From CAWBOY01 sp963790585 (GTDB lineage Bacteria; Planctomycetota; Planctomycetia; Gemmatales; Gemmataceae), in NCBI GenBank assembly GCA_963790585.1, contig CAWBOY010000006.1, forward strand, positions 1,054,001-1,118,000: a DNA stretch of 64,000 bases, written 5' to 3'. Positions within the stretch are counted from its first letter, which is position 1. Each line of letters starts with the position of its first letter. The notes beneath the pieces are model-generated. The model did no database searches. It was not told where the DNA came from and saw nothing but the letters and a program-made list of their open reading frames with translations. Below, piece after piece: positions 45,325 through 53,531 of this stretch. The translations under genes were made by a program, and so were the position numbers.

Positions 45325-45485
45325 GACCACCCTTGCCATGCCAAATCACTTTTGGCAAGGGTGGTCGTTTTAGCAATGGTAATCTCTTGGTAACGTTTGC
45401 ATTAAATCCAAATGGACAAACGATTTAGGTTGTCGCTCGTTCAGGTCAGGCACTTATGCCACGTACCACCCTTGCCAAATAAGAG
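45325..45485. repeat. Three-arm palindromic element, CCACCCTTGCC family, copy 2
   Basis: GACCACCCTTGCCA at 45325-45338 pairs with TTTGGCAAGGGTGGTC at 45351-45366. The third arm, ACCACCCTTGCCAAAT, is at 45465-45480 after 98 nt. The copy near 280-442 has the same arms, spacing and flanking similarity. No coding potential is seen in either. Confidence 0.75.
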
Positions 45486-45606
45486 ATTATGATTGTCTAC
45501 TTTTAAACGCGGCGCGGAGTTCGCTAGAAGAAACGAGCCGGGTCCTAAATGCCATTAAGTAAAAGGCAAATCGAGCTGCGCCCTTCTTTTCTCGTCCTGT
45601 TGCAGA

Positions 45607-45813
45607 TTATGCGCTGGTACGCGCAGCGGCCCCAGCGGTATAGCGCACGATTTCTTCGCGAAACTGGTTCATCAAAGTCTTGAGAGACCGGTGCGTCAAC
45701 TCGCGGACGTGGGCATCGCCGTCCGTTTCGTGGGCGAGCGCCGCCACGCGCTCTTCAAGCGAGCGCAGTTTCTCCCGCGTGACGCCAAGTTCCTGTTCGT
45801 TGCGGATGCTCAT
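45607..45813 (-). CDS. Small hypothetical protein (68 residues)
   Basis: Starts at ATG 45813 with GGAGG seven bases upstream. It is charged and helical throughout: SIRNEQELGVTREKLRSLEERVAALAHETDGDAHVRELTHRSLKTLMNQFREEIVRYTAG. It overlaps the stop of the upstream nucleotidyltransferase-like frame by 4 nt (ATGA), so the two belong to one unit. Such small helical partners commonly accompany a toxin-like enzyme; here that is only inference. Confidence 0.6.
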   Translation of the reverse strand: MSIRNEQELGVTREKLRSLEERVAALAHETDGDAHVRELTHRSLKTLMNQFREEIVRYTAGAAARTSA

Positions 45814-46211
45814 AGTACGACCTCCACCATCCCTTTTGGGATTGCTTGCCGATCGGAAGCGAAAATGTGTTCGACCAGGAGCGCGAAGTCCGCAGCCCCG
45901 ACTATTTTCAGTTCGATGAAGGGCAACCCGTCGAGCAGTTCCTTTTCCGCGTCCGCATCGCGGGGAAACCCCGGACCAATCTAGAGAACGCAATCGACGT
46001 CATTGGGTTCGGGCCAATCCGTGGTGAAACTACCGTTGACAATTAGCCGCCACGCGCCGGCCCGTCGCGCCGCGTCGACCAGCCAGCCCAATGACTCCAT
46101 TTGCACGCGCCGCAATTCGGTTTCCTGCCCAAACCGGGCAGTGACTTCCTCCATTGTTGGCGGGTGGACACCCGCGGGCAGGTAGCCATCGTCGTTGAAG
46201 GCTGGGATCAT
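45810..46211 (-). pseudogene. Nucleotidyltransferase-like (DUF6932-type) gene with in-frame stop
   Basis: From ATG 46211 the frame reads MIPAFNDDGYLPAGVHPPTMEEV and then WRLIVNGSFTTDWPEPNDVDCVL, where GSF...PxDVD is a nucleotidyltransferase-like metal motif. TAG at 45981-45983 stops it. The same frame continues without shift as IGPGFPRDADAEKELLDGLP and EHIFASDRQAIPKGMVEVVL to TGA at 45810-45812. So the gene is whole except for one stop codon (CTC TAG ATT where a sense codon is expected). It is either a nonsense mutation or a base error. I am fairly sure of the gene, less sure of the family. Confidence 0.6.
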
Positions 46212-46399
46212 CTCCACGACCACCAATAAACGCACTTTCCGTCGCCGAGGTTCATTACAATCAGGTTCCTTTGTATCGCACGTTGCTTGAAGCAACAACG
46301 GCGGGCAAAACGAAGCGGACGGGCTAACTTAATGGCATTCGCGCTCGTCCGCTTTTTCTCTGCATACTTTGTCCGCATGTTCGCGGAGTTCAGAGCGGT

Positions 46400-46651
46400 T
46401 TGCGGTCGTTCTGGAGGGCCAGCCGAGGTCTAAGGCGCCACACAAGGCCACAGACCAGCCAATTGCTCGACGCGATCGCCTCGCGTCGCCAGATCAGGGA
46501 CGAATTGCTCAAACGGGCCCATGCCGTACGCACCTATCGTAATGTGCTCATCCACGACAACGAGCACGATGAGACTGTAAAGATAATCCCAATCATTGAG
46601 GCTCGGCGAGATTTGCTCCTGTATTTCGGGCGTCTTCCGTTCCGCTGGTAG
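46400..46651 (+). pseudogene. Remnant of a HEPN-like protein (C-terminal part)
   Basis: The last 60 residues look like natural protein: QLLDAIASRRQIRDELLKRAHAVRTYRNVLIHDNEHDETVKIIPIIEARRDLLLYFGRLPFRW. RNVLIH fits the R-x4-H motif of HEPN domains. The first 20 residues do not look natural, and a possible start (ATG 46332, MAFALVRFFSAYFVRMFAEF) is in another frame, so the gene is broken or truncated. The rest of the gap 46212-47086 holds no gene I can support. Confidence 0.35.
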
Positions 46652-47086
46652 GGCGGCATTCGATGTTCGGACGAGGTCAGGACGTCGGTCGCCGTAGGCG
46701 TCGTTTACGTCCTTCCGCCCCGTCCTGATCCGCTCCAGTTTCGCCCAGAGACTGAAGCCGAAAGGTACAGAGAGAACCAACGCCATTCTCTACCGAAGGA
46801 TGCCTAATGGACCGAGGGAAAGCAAAGGGTCAGTTTCGTTTATCGGCTCGATCCTTCACCGGGCTACCCCGTACCCGCAGGGCACGGCTCGATTGAGGAC
46901 ATGGTAGGCATAACTCACGTCAGCACAGCGCAATCGTCGTTGCATGTCCGCCAGAATAAGCCCTCCGACAAGTGCGTCAAATGAACCTGACCCCTGGTAT
47001 GTGGGTTTTTATCAATAAAGATCCCTTCCAGCGAGCCATCTGCCACAATGAGACGAGCCCTCTCTCTTTTATCGGAGGCAGGTCTC

Positions 47087-48648
47087 ATGGCCACTACTCG
47101 CACCCGCAAACGCTCCTCTTCTCGACGTCCGACGACCTCCCTGGGTAAGCCGCGCGGCGTTCTTCATCCTCGCGTCCAGCAGGTCGGGCCCGAGCACTTC
47201 GGCATCGTCTGCTTTGACTGCGCCAAGGCTCGTTCCAAATTTCTCGTCGCTGATTTCTATGGCCGCGTCCTCATCCCGCCCACCACCGTGGCTCATGCTC
47301 GGCCCGACCTCGCCGCGGCCGTCGCACAGGTCCGCGCAGCCTTCGCCGCTAACCAAATAGCTGACGGGCTCGTCGCCATCGAACGTACCGGTCGGTACCA
47401 TCGCATCGTGCAACGCACCTTTGCTGCCGCCGGTTTTGAGACACGCATCCTCCATCCCTTCGTCACCAAGCAGTATCGTCAGCCCGTCGATCCCGGCTAC
47501 AAGACTGATGACACCGACCTGTCAGCGATTCACCGCGCTACCGTCACCGGCTGCGCCTCCTCGAAGCCACTCGGGACGAAGCCTGGACTTCACTGCTCTT
47601 GCTCATCCGTCAACGCCGCGACCTCGTCCGCAAAAGCGCTGCCCTCAACTGCCAAATCCGCGACCACCTCGATGCCTGCCTACCGGGCTTTGCCGCCTGC
47701 TTTGATGATCTTTGGGATAGCCCCATCCCCTGGCATCTCCTCCAACATTTTCCTACTGCCGAGCTACTGCGTCAGGCAGGACTGACAACCCTATGTCAGT
47801 CGCTGCGCCAAGCCAACATTCGCTTCCAACAACGCACCGTACAGAACATCATCGACTGGGCTGAACAGGCCACGCCCGGCGATGTCGCCGCCGACCTGCA
47901 CCGCCGCATTGCCTTGGCCTACTATCACGATCGTATTCAAAAATCCCAGGAAATACGGGCTCTCGAGCGCGACATCGCTGCTCGATTAGTGCGCACACCC
48001 TACATCCTGCTGCTGTCCTTCCCAGGCATAAATGTCGTCAGTGCCGCCGACTTCGCGGGTGAAATGGGACCCATCGAACACTACGCCAATGCCAAAGCCA
48101 TCACTGGTCGGGCCGGCCTGCGGCCATCGCGTTATCAGAGCGACCAAGTCGATAAAGCCAATGGCCCACTAGTGCGTAATTGTAACCGCTCGCTCCGCGC
48201 CGCCATCCTTGGCATCGCCGACAACCTGATCGTTTGCAACCATCACTTCCAGGTACTGGCAACGCAATGGCGGTCTCAGGGAAAAGACCCACGACACACC
48301 CGCGTCAAGGTGGCCTTGCGGTTCTGTCGCATCGCCTTCCAGATGGTGGCTGGCCGACAAGTGTTTCGCCACCCAAGCATCCAAGGCCGTCATTACATCC
48401 TCGACAAACTGACGGCCTTCCACCGCGACCACGACAGCGGCATGGTCGAGGTGCTACGTGACCTGCAAGCGGCCGTCGGCCAACTACCGAAACGAGAACA
48501 TGCGGCCGAAGCCAAGCCGCTGGCCGAGGAACTGCAACGGATCCAAGACGGTCATCGGCGTGGTCCTCAACCACTCGGGGACATCCTGCCGATCGTGTTG
48601 GCACGCCTGGGGATCGGCGTGATAGAATCGGAAGAGTCAGGGGAGTAG
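47087..48648 (+). CDS. IS110-family transposase (frameshifted)
   Basis: About 520 residues from ATG 47087, with GGAGGC seven bases upstream. The N-terminal RuvC-like DEDD domain shows FGIVCFDCAKARSKFLVADF, GLVAIERTGRYHRIVQRTF and YRQPVDPGYKTDDTDLSAIHRA. The frame breaks near 47550-47560; one extra base restores RLLEATRDEAWTSLLLLIRQRRDL. The second frame carries the Transposase_20 domain with the catalytic Ser region: YILLLSFPGINVVSAADFAGEMGPIEHYANAKAITGRAGLRPSRYQS. The long N-terminal basic tail (TTRTRKRSSSRRPTTS) is unusual. The element may be inactive if the frameshift is real. Confidence 0.88.
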
Positions 48649-48930
48649 ATCCCAGCTGAACCAGGTCCACGAACCGAGAACGCCTAATGACCCCAAGGGG
48701 CGAACCCTTATCAAAGCATGGCGCATCTCTCGGATCACCAACGCCTGATACGGCACCATGGGGTCGCTCCCCTGATATACCAGTATGGCGACAAGGTGAT
48801 CACACCAACGAGAGAGGCAGGCTCGTGGCTCCGATAAAGCTACTCCACAACTCTCTTGTGAAGCCGTTTTGGACGGTGGCGTACTCCGTCCGTACATTCC
48901 GGGGCATCTCTTTGGGATATGGCACTCTTT
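48590..48930 (+). repeat. IS110 right end, forward copy of inverted repeat pair
   Basis: It covers the last 60 bases of the transposase gene and about 280 nt beyond. The reverse complement of 52057-52404 matches nearly throughout, with only scattered differences (for example AACCGAGAACGCCTAATGAC against AACCGAGAACTCCTAATGAC). It contains several short hairpins. The gap 48649-48991 is fully explained by this repeat. Confidence 0.85.
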
Positions 48931-48991
48931 GATTCTCCTAGCGGGTGTACTTGACTTAAGGCATGGTTGTCTTGTGGCGGATGCCTTCTCG

Positions 48992-50045
48992 TCAAGGACG
49001 CAATCGGCGATTCGGGGAGTGAAGTCTGACATGCTTCCGAAAAGTCTCGGCTATGACTTCTCCGAGGCGCACCGGAACCGCGTTACCTATCAGGCGCCCA
49101 AGCAGGCTGAATTTTACTTTCTCGCCTTCGGGAAGAAACTTGTAAGAGTCCGGAAAGGTCTGTAGTATGGCGGCCTCACGGAGGGTGATAGCCCGATCTT
49201 GCTCAGGGTGGCCGAATCGACCGTTTCCATAGCCGAAGCACTGGGTCGTGATTGTCGGCGACGGGGCGTCCCACTCCATCCGACCGTACACGCTGGGGTA
49301 CGTCTCTCCGGTTTTCTTGCGATGGCAATTCGCAAGCAGTGACTGATCCCAGTCGCGCCAAGTTCCGCCGGGCGTCGATACCCGAATGCGTCGCAAATTC
49401 AGTGCGCTCAACCGACAGGCGTGGTGCAAGCTGTCATTTAGGTCTGACATGCCAGCATTCAATGACGGTAGGTGGGAGATTGCCTCCCGCACCGTTGCGG
49501 GGCCATGCTCCTTTGTGCGCGAGCGGATTCAGGGTTATGGGGCCGAGTTTGGACGCCAAAAGAACAAGCCGTTTGCGGGCTTGCGGAACGCGATAGCGAT
49601 CGCACTCGACTACGTCATGCCAGACGTGGTAGCCTGCAAGTGACGCTAGGAACGTCTTGAATATCTTGTGGTCGAGAATCTGCGGGACGTTCTCCATCGT
49701 TACCAAGTCGGGGTCGGCCTCACGAATCAGCCGGCCAAAATCGACGATTAGGTCCCATCTTGTGTCGACCCGGGTTTTGCGGCCCTTTCGGCTGTAGGTC
49801 GAGAATGCTTGGCAGGGAGCGCATCCCGCCAAGAGGCTGTGGGTTCCTTCTGCCCACATTCGGCGCAGGTCATTTCCCTTAACTTCCCGAACGTCACGTT
49901 CGATAAACTTCGCAGTGTTGTTTTGCTCGTAGGGATATCGGCATTCGGAATCCACATCGAATCCGGCGACGACACGCACGCCGCTCTTGCTGAGCCCATG
50001 TGTCAGACCTCCGACTCCGCAGAACAAATCGACGCAAGTAATCAT
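48992..50045 (-). CDS. DNA (cytosine-5) methyltransferase (frameshifted)
   Basis: About 350 residues from ATG 50045. First frame: motif I VDLFCGVGGLTHGL, motif IV LLAGCAPCQAFSTYSRKGR with catalytic Cys78, motif VI VTMENVPQIL, and motif VIII VPQARKRLVLLAS. At the 4-base G run 49499-49502 (C on the coding strand) one extra base breaks the frame. The second frame continues TVREAISHLPSLNAGMSD, then RRIRVSTPGGTWRDWDQSLL and GRMEWDAPSPTITTQCFGYGNGRFGH in the target-recognition region. Motifs IX-X follow (ITLREAAILQTFPDSY, LIGNAVPVRLGEVIAETFR). It methylates C5 of cytosine at an unknown site. Its start overlaps the stop of the HEPN gene (ATGA). Confidence 0.9.
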
Positions 50046-50788
50046 CCGCCCCCGTCTCCAGCTGGCCGCCGCTCAGGAACTACGAATCTGTACTCTTCAA
50101 TGAACGACTTGAAGGCCTTCACGACCTCCCGGAGATAGCATTCGACTCGCTCCTTGAGCTCCCTCAAATCCGCCACGGTAACTCCGTCGCCGCACTCAGA
50201 AAACGACAACGCACCGTGCGCAAGGCGATTCCGAAGGAGTTTCACCAGTCCAAGCGCGCCCTGATCTTCTCGTATTATCCGTTTGACGCCGCTGTTTGCC
50301 GCATGGCTGATTTGTAACTGCAAACCAATCCGCCCAGTGATGGTCTCCAAAGCGAGATCATCCCAATTTCCTCCACCGCCTGTCTCGATTTCCCAATCAG
50401 ATACGGGCAATGCCTTAATCAGCCGATCGCAGAACCAGACGGCCGTTGCTAACCGATTCTCAAAGTTCAGTTCGATGTGCGTCCGAGCATGGCTTCAAAC
50501 CCACTCGCGCCTTAATTCAATGGTCAGGTCGTTAGGGCGCCAGCGTCCTCCGTCAGCCGCAGCCGACGCAACCGCCTCAACACACCAAGTTGCTGTTGCC
50601 TCGACTAAGTTGTACAGCTGTAAGTAAACCGACGAATATAGGATTTTCTGTTGTTGCGCGGTGATTAACTCACCGCCGATCCGGGGCGGTCCTACTTGGA
50701 TTTGCCGTTCCAAGGCGTCCATCAACGTTAGATAAGCGTCGATTTCTTGGAGACGATCTTCAAAGGCGCCATTCAGGTCCACGCTCAC
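50042..50788 (-). pseudogene. HEPN nuclease-like protein (MAE_28990/MAE_18760-like) with in-frame TGA
   Basis: From GTG 50788, which overlaps the DUF262 stop (GTGA): SVDLNGAFEDRLQEIDAYLTLMDALERQ, then SSVYLQLYNLVEATATWCVEAVASAA, ending REWV at TGA 50495-50497. The same frame continues with SHARTHIELNFENRLATAVWFCDRLIKALP and then VKLLRNRLAHGALSFSECG, where RNRLAH is the R-x4-H motif of HEPN RNases, to TGA at 50042. CGA-to-TGA is the simplest explanation of the stop. It is the middle gene of the DUF262/HEPN/MTase operon. The family name is from memory of similar proteins and needs a profile search. Confidence 0.7.
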
Positions 50789-51882
50789 GCCCCCAACAGT
50801 TGATCCCGGACGAAGCCAATGCGGCCTCGTAATCGCGAAACGACGTTCGCGCCATCCGATCCGATTATTTCTGCAAATTCTTTGCTGGTCAGCCACTCGA
50901 CGCTCAGCTTCTTCCTTTTGGCAAGAGCGGGTTTTTGGTCGAGGGCCAAATAGCTGCCGATCGCGATGGACTCGAAGCGGGTGCGCGGGGTGTCTTTACC
51001 GCTAGCACTCCGTCGAAATCCATAGGGAAATATTTTCTGGACAAAAGACATTGTTTCATTGAAACGCTTGCGATATTGCTCTATGTCCTCCGGATGTGCT
51101 AGAAAATTCGCATTCATCCTCTTCGCGTACTGGAAAAGAAAGTCCGAGGGCCGATCTCGATAGCCTTCCATGCCCTCCGTCCTCGATAGACCATCACTAT
51201 AGGCAAAAAAACGGGTCACTAGCTCTTCGCGTTCACGCAACTTGACGTCCTTATCCGGAAAAGGGGCCAATTCCATGAATACGTCATCTTTTGCCAGCGA
51301 GATTACGAGATCCAAGAAAGGACCAACAAGGGCCCCTCGACGGACTTCAGCCATGTTCGCGATCTTGCTTCCAGTGTTGATCCGATCGAAAATCTCGAAT
51401 CGGGCCTGTTCGTCGGCATGTTCGTTCAGAACAATGCCTCGAACGGAGCGGTTGTTGACTTTGCGTTGTCTTGCCTCAAAAAGATCGTGGAATCGCATTC
51501 CGCTTAGATCGGTCAGGGTGTCCAATTCGCCAAGCCTGAATTTGCCAAGAATGAATTGATGAATCGTCCGCAACCGTTGCGACCCGTCCACAATTTCCAG
51601 TTTCCCTGACTCAGCTTTCTCCCAAAAGAACAAAAACGGGATCGGCAGCCCCATCAGAAGAGATTCAATGAACCGAGACTTCCGCGAGTCTTCCCAAGTG
51701 TCCTCACGCTGGTATGGCGGGATTTCGAAGTCACCTTTCTGCATCTTTTGAGCGAGGAGCTCGACGGAGTATTCGGTCAGGTAGAATTCGATCCGCTTGG
51801 ACTGCTCGGCTATTTGTGCCTCTGCCGCCGTTTTTTGCGCTTCGGAGATGACCGGTTCTGTATCCAGAGAGGCTGGTGGCAT
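50785..51882 (-). CDS. DUF262 (GmrS/ParB-like nuclease) domain protein
   Basis: About 365 residues from ATG 51882. DUF262 motifs are clear: YSVELLAQKMQKGDFEIPPYQREDTWEDSRKSRFIESLLMGLPIPFLFFWE (the PxxQR motif), KLEIVDGSQRLRTIHQFILGKF (the DGxQR motif) and RGIVLNEHADEQARFEIFDRINTGSKIANMAEVRRGAL. The C-terminal 150 residues are helical without a recognised nuclease. In GmrSD-type systems DUF262 is the ParB-like NTP-dependent DNase half and DUF1524 the HNH half; DUF1524 is absent here. It is the first gene of the operon and overlaps the HEPN gene. Confidence 0.88.
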   Translation of the reverse strand: MPPASLDTEPVISEAQKTAAEAQIAEQSKRIEFYLTEYSVELLAQKMQKGDFEIPPYQREDTWEDSRKSRFIESLLMGLPIPFLFFWEKAESGKLEIVDGSQRLRTIHQFILGKFRLGELDTLTDLSGMRFHDLFEARQRKVNNRSVRGIVLNEHADEQARFEIFDRINTGSKIANMAEVRRGALVGPFLDLVISLAKDDVFMELAPFPDKDVKLREREELVTRFFAYSDGLSRTEGMEGYRDRPSDFLFQYAKRMNANFLAHPEDIEQYRKRFNETMSFVQKIFPYGFRRSASGKDTPRTRFESIAIGSYLALDQKPALAKRKKLSVEWLTSKEFAEIIGSDGANVVSRLRGRIGFVRDQLLGA

Positions 51883-52056
51883 GTCACGAACCCTTGCGTT
51901 TGGGTTGAACCATTGAGCCGAGGACCGCAACTTTACCCAGGGCTCTCACCGGCAAAAGTCCGTCAGTCATCATTATTTACGATTTAGGCGCTCGTTTCGC
52001 TGTGGGCAAGGTCCCTTTGCAGCAAGAAAACCGGACGCTGATCAACTGAACGGAGA
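51883..52056. other. Upstream region of the DUF262 operon
   Basis: A 174-nt gap before the inverted IS110 right end that should hold the promoter of the leftward DUF262/HEPN/MTase operon. An in-frame TTG at 51930 could extend DUF262 by 16 residues. I see no clear promoter pair, palindrome or terminator. The rest of the gene-free stretch up to 52561 consists of the IS110 repeat (52057-52404) and a further 150 nt with no signal I can name. Confidence 0.35.
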
Positions 52057-52404
52057 GAAAAGAATGCCATATCCCAATGAGATGCCGCAGAATCTACGGA
52101 CGGAGTACGCCACCGTCCATAACGGCGTCACAAGAGAGGTTCGGAGTAGCTTTATCGGAGCCACGAGCCTGCCACTCTCGTTGGTTCGATCACTTATCGC
52201 CTTACCGGTATATCAGGGGAGCGACCCCATGGTGCCGTACCAGGCATTGGTGCTCCGAGAGAGCACCATGTTTTTTAAAGGGTTCGCCCCTTGGGGTCAT
52301 TAGGAGTTCTCGGTTCGTCGACCTGGTTCAGCCGAGGTCTACTCCCCCTGACTCTTCCAAATGTACCACGCTGGTCCCCAGGCGTGACAACACGATCGGC
52401 AGGA
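52057..52404 (-). repeat. IS110 right end, inverted remnant copy
   Basis: Inverted copy of 48590-48930, including about 60 bases of transposase C-terminus but no further coding sequence. It is therefore a solo remnant of a second IS110 element in opposite orientation. With 48590-48930 it brackets the DUF262/HEPN/methyltransferase operon. Scattered base differences show the copies are not recent duplicates. Confidence 0.85.
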
Positions 52405-52561
52405 CTGAAAAGGTGCCAGCAAGCAATGTTTTGTTAACCCACGCTGGTCCCTTTCTCATGGGATTGGCGCCGCATTTTTGGCCAGTTGACTTGGCGTCCC
52501 GCCTGTCATTTTCGCCATCCCTTGGCTTACAATTAAGGTGAATAATGGCCAGGAGAAAGCG

Positions 52562-52783
52562 ATGATTGGCGATGGCGAAACTCCCGCTGCGGTCCTTGAG
52601 GACGTGGCGAAATTGAACTTCCCTCCGGAGATGGAAGCGCGGATTACCTCGTTGATGGACCGCAATACCGACGGGCTGCTGACGCTCACCGAGCGCGATG
52701 AACTCGCCGCGCTCGTTTCCTGGGGCCACCGCATCTCTCTGTTGCGCGCCTGGGCGTTGCTCATCCTCGGTCGCAAGCCATGA
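52562..52783 (+). CDS. Small conserved hypothetical protein
   Basis: 73 residues from ATG 52562, with AGGAG six bases upstream; a GTG at 52538 would add 8 residues. The sequence ends LMDRNTDGLLTLTERDELAALVSWGHRISLLRAWALLILGRKP, a helical pattern with an EF-hand-like DRNTDGLLT segment that I have seen linked to HNH endonuclease genes in planctomycetes. The stop overlaps the start of such a gene here (ATGA), so the pair is translationally coupled. Function unknown. Confidence 0.7.
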   Translation: MIGDGETPAAVLEDVAKLNFPPEMEARITSLMDRNTDGLLTLTERDELAALVSWGHRISLLRAWALLILGRKP

Positions 52784-53040
52784 GCCGGCCCTGGGCGCAG
52801 ACCACGCGTCTCGTCGAGGTACGCGCCGGCGGCCGTTGTGAATGCTGTCGGATGGCGAAGATCCTCCAGCGTGCTCCATTTCATGTCGAACATATCGTTC
52901 CCTCATCAAAGGCGGAACCAACGAGCTCGACAATCTGGCTTGGTCCTGCGGCGCTTGCAATCTTTCCAAGTTGAATCGAACGCACATGGCCGACTCAGAA
53001 ACAGGTCAGATGGTGCCGATTTTCAATCCGCGCACGGACT
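52780..53040 (+). pseudogene. HNH endonuclease, frameshifted and cut short by repeats
   Basis: The first frame gives SRPWAQTTRLVEVRAGGRCECCRMAKILQRAPFHVEHIVP, with the CxxC and the His of the HNH motif. Near 52900-52910 a base is lost, and the other frame continues KGGTNELDNLAWSCGACNLSKLNRT with the Asn-x8-His-like second half and second CxxC, up to IFNPRTDSG. There the palindrome at 53041-53066 begins and the frame becomes unrelated. Family members usually continue about 30 residues further, so the repeat probably interrupted the gene. Confidence 0.65.
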
Positions 53041-53066
53041 CCGGCACGTTGGAAACGTGCCGCCAC
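53041..53066. repeat. Palindrome GGCACGTTTCCAACGTGCC family, copy 2
   Basis: Inverse copy of 44941-44965: CCGGCACGTTGGAAACGTGC followed by CGCCAC. It begins exactly where the HNH reading frame loses similarity, which suggests insertion into the gene. Confidence 0.7.
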
Positions 53067-53090
53067 AGCCATATGTGCCAGACCTTTGCC

Positions 53091-53110
53091 TATGTTCCGC
53101 GCGGAACATT
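53091..53110. repeat. Perfect palindrome ATGTTCCGCGCGGAACAT, copy 1
   Basis: 18-bp perfect palindrome, found again at 63055-63074 with the extra flanking A/T pair. It lies in the debris between the HNH remnant and the VapC-like gene. It recalls a protein-binding site more than a terminator, as it is short and not followed by a clean T run on one side only (TTTTTTT follows on the plus strand at 53114-53120). Confidence 0.65.
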
Positions 53111-53126
53111 ACTTTTTTTGCCTTGT

Positions 53127-53531
53127 TCACCAAACCACGGGCACGATGCCTGTACCCTGGATGACCGAATCCCGAGTCACTATCGCAACGGTGGCGGCCT
53201 TATCTTGGAAGTGCAACGCCGTCGCCACGATTTGGCGATCGTGCATTTCGTCAATTACGGCGAGGCCAAGGCTGCGATCTAGAATCTCTCGGTTCAATGG
53301 CATGACTTCGACGCGTGGATCGGCGTCCACCGCAGCGAGGAGATCTTGCACGTTTGCAATCGTGGATTTGCCATGCTCGACCATCCAGGATGCTTCAGCA
53401 AGGGCGATTATCGGCAAGACCAACTCGCCGTTGGGATCCGCGAGAATGGACTTGGCACGGGAGCCGAGCCGCGGATTGCCTTCGAGATGCCATATAAGAG
53501 CATGCGTGTCCACAATGTGTTTAGTTGTCAT
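53127..53531 (-). CDS. PIN-domain toxin (VapC-like)
   Basis: 134 residues from ATG 53531. The PIN pattern is: HIVDTHALIWHLEGNPRLGSRAKSIL with Asp8, VLPIIALAEASWMVEHGK with the conserved Glu, LDRSLGLAVIDEMHDRQIVATALH with the third acidic cluster, and IVTRD. VapC toxins cleave tRNA or rRNA. The start overlaps the end of the small antitoxin gene upstream. The end of the frame runs into repeat-rich DNA near 53127, so the last residues may be altered. Confidence 0.88.
   Translation of the reverse strand: MTTKHIVDTHALIWHLEGNPRLGSRAKSILADPNGELVLPIIALAEASWMVEHGKSTIANVQDLLAAVDADPRVEVMPLNREILDRSLGLAVIDEMHDRQIVATALHFQDKAATVAIVTRDSVIQGTGIVPVVW

Larger units (their letters stand above)
47040..48930 (+). 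mobile_element. IS110-family insertion sequence (left end not determined)
   Basis: It contains an IS110-type DEDD transposase gene and, behind it, about 280 nt of noncoding DNA that is repeated in inverted orientation at 52057-52404. IS110 elements lack terminal inverted repeats, so the left end cannot be fixed; it may lie as far left as about 46800, where GCCTAATGGACC resembles GCCTAATGACCC at 48683. The repeat defines the right end near 48930. The noncoding flank is where bridge-RNA-like transcripts reside in characterised IS110 elements. Confidence 0.7.

Noticed and set aside
44941..45606. Riboswitch upstream of the 68-residue gene or downstream of the ThiF operon
   Set aside because: The hairpins are repeats with distant copies, they do not sit in a 5' leader of a recognised biosynthetic gene, and I recognise no known riboswitch core.
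46430..46786. Leftward 118-residue open frame overlapping the HEPN-like remnant
   Set aside because: No recognisable fold pattern, whereas the rightward frame ends in a natural-looking helix with RNVLIH. I keep the rightward remnant only.
48590..52404. Composite transposon made of two full IS110 elements
   Set aside because: The right copy holds only about 60 bases of the transposase gene and the IS110 family does not move by paired ends, so a composite unit is not supported; only a shared boundary is.
53091..53110. Calling the palindrome a ParB parS site
   Set aside because: Outer bases fit TGTT...AACA but the central four bases do not match the ACGT of the known consensus, and one copy lies in gene debris. 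Left as an unknown palindrome.
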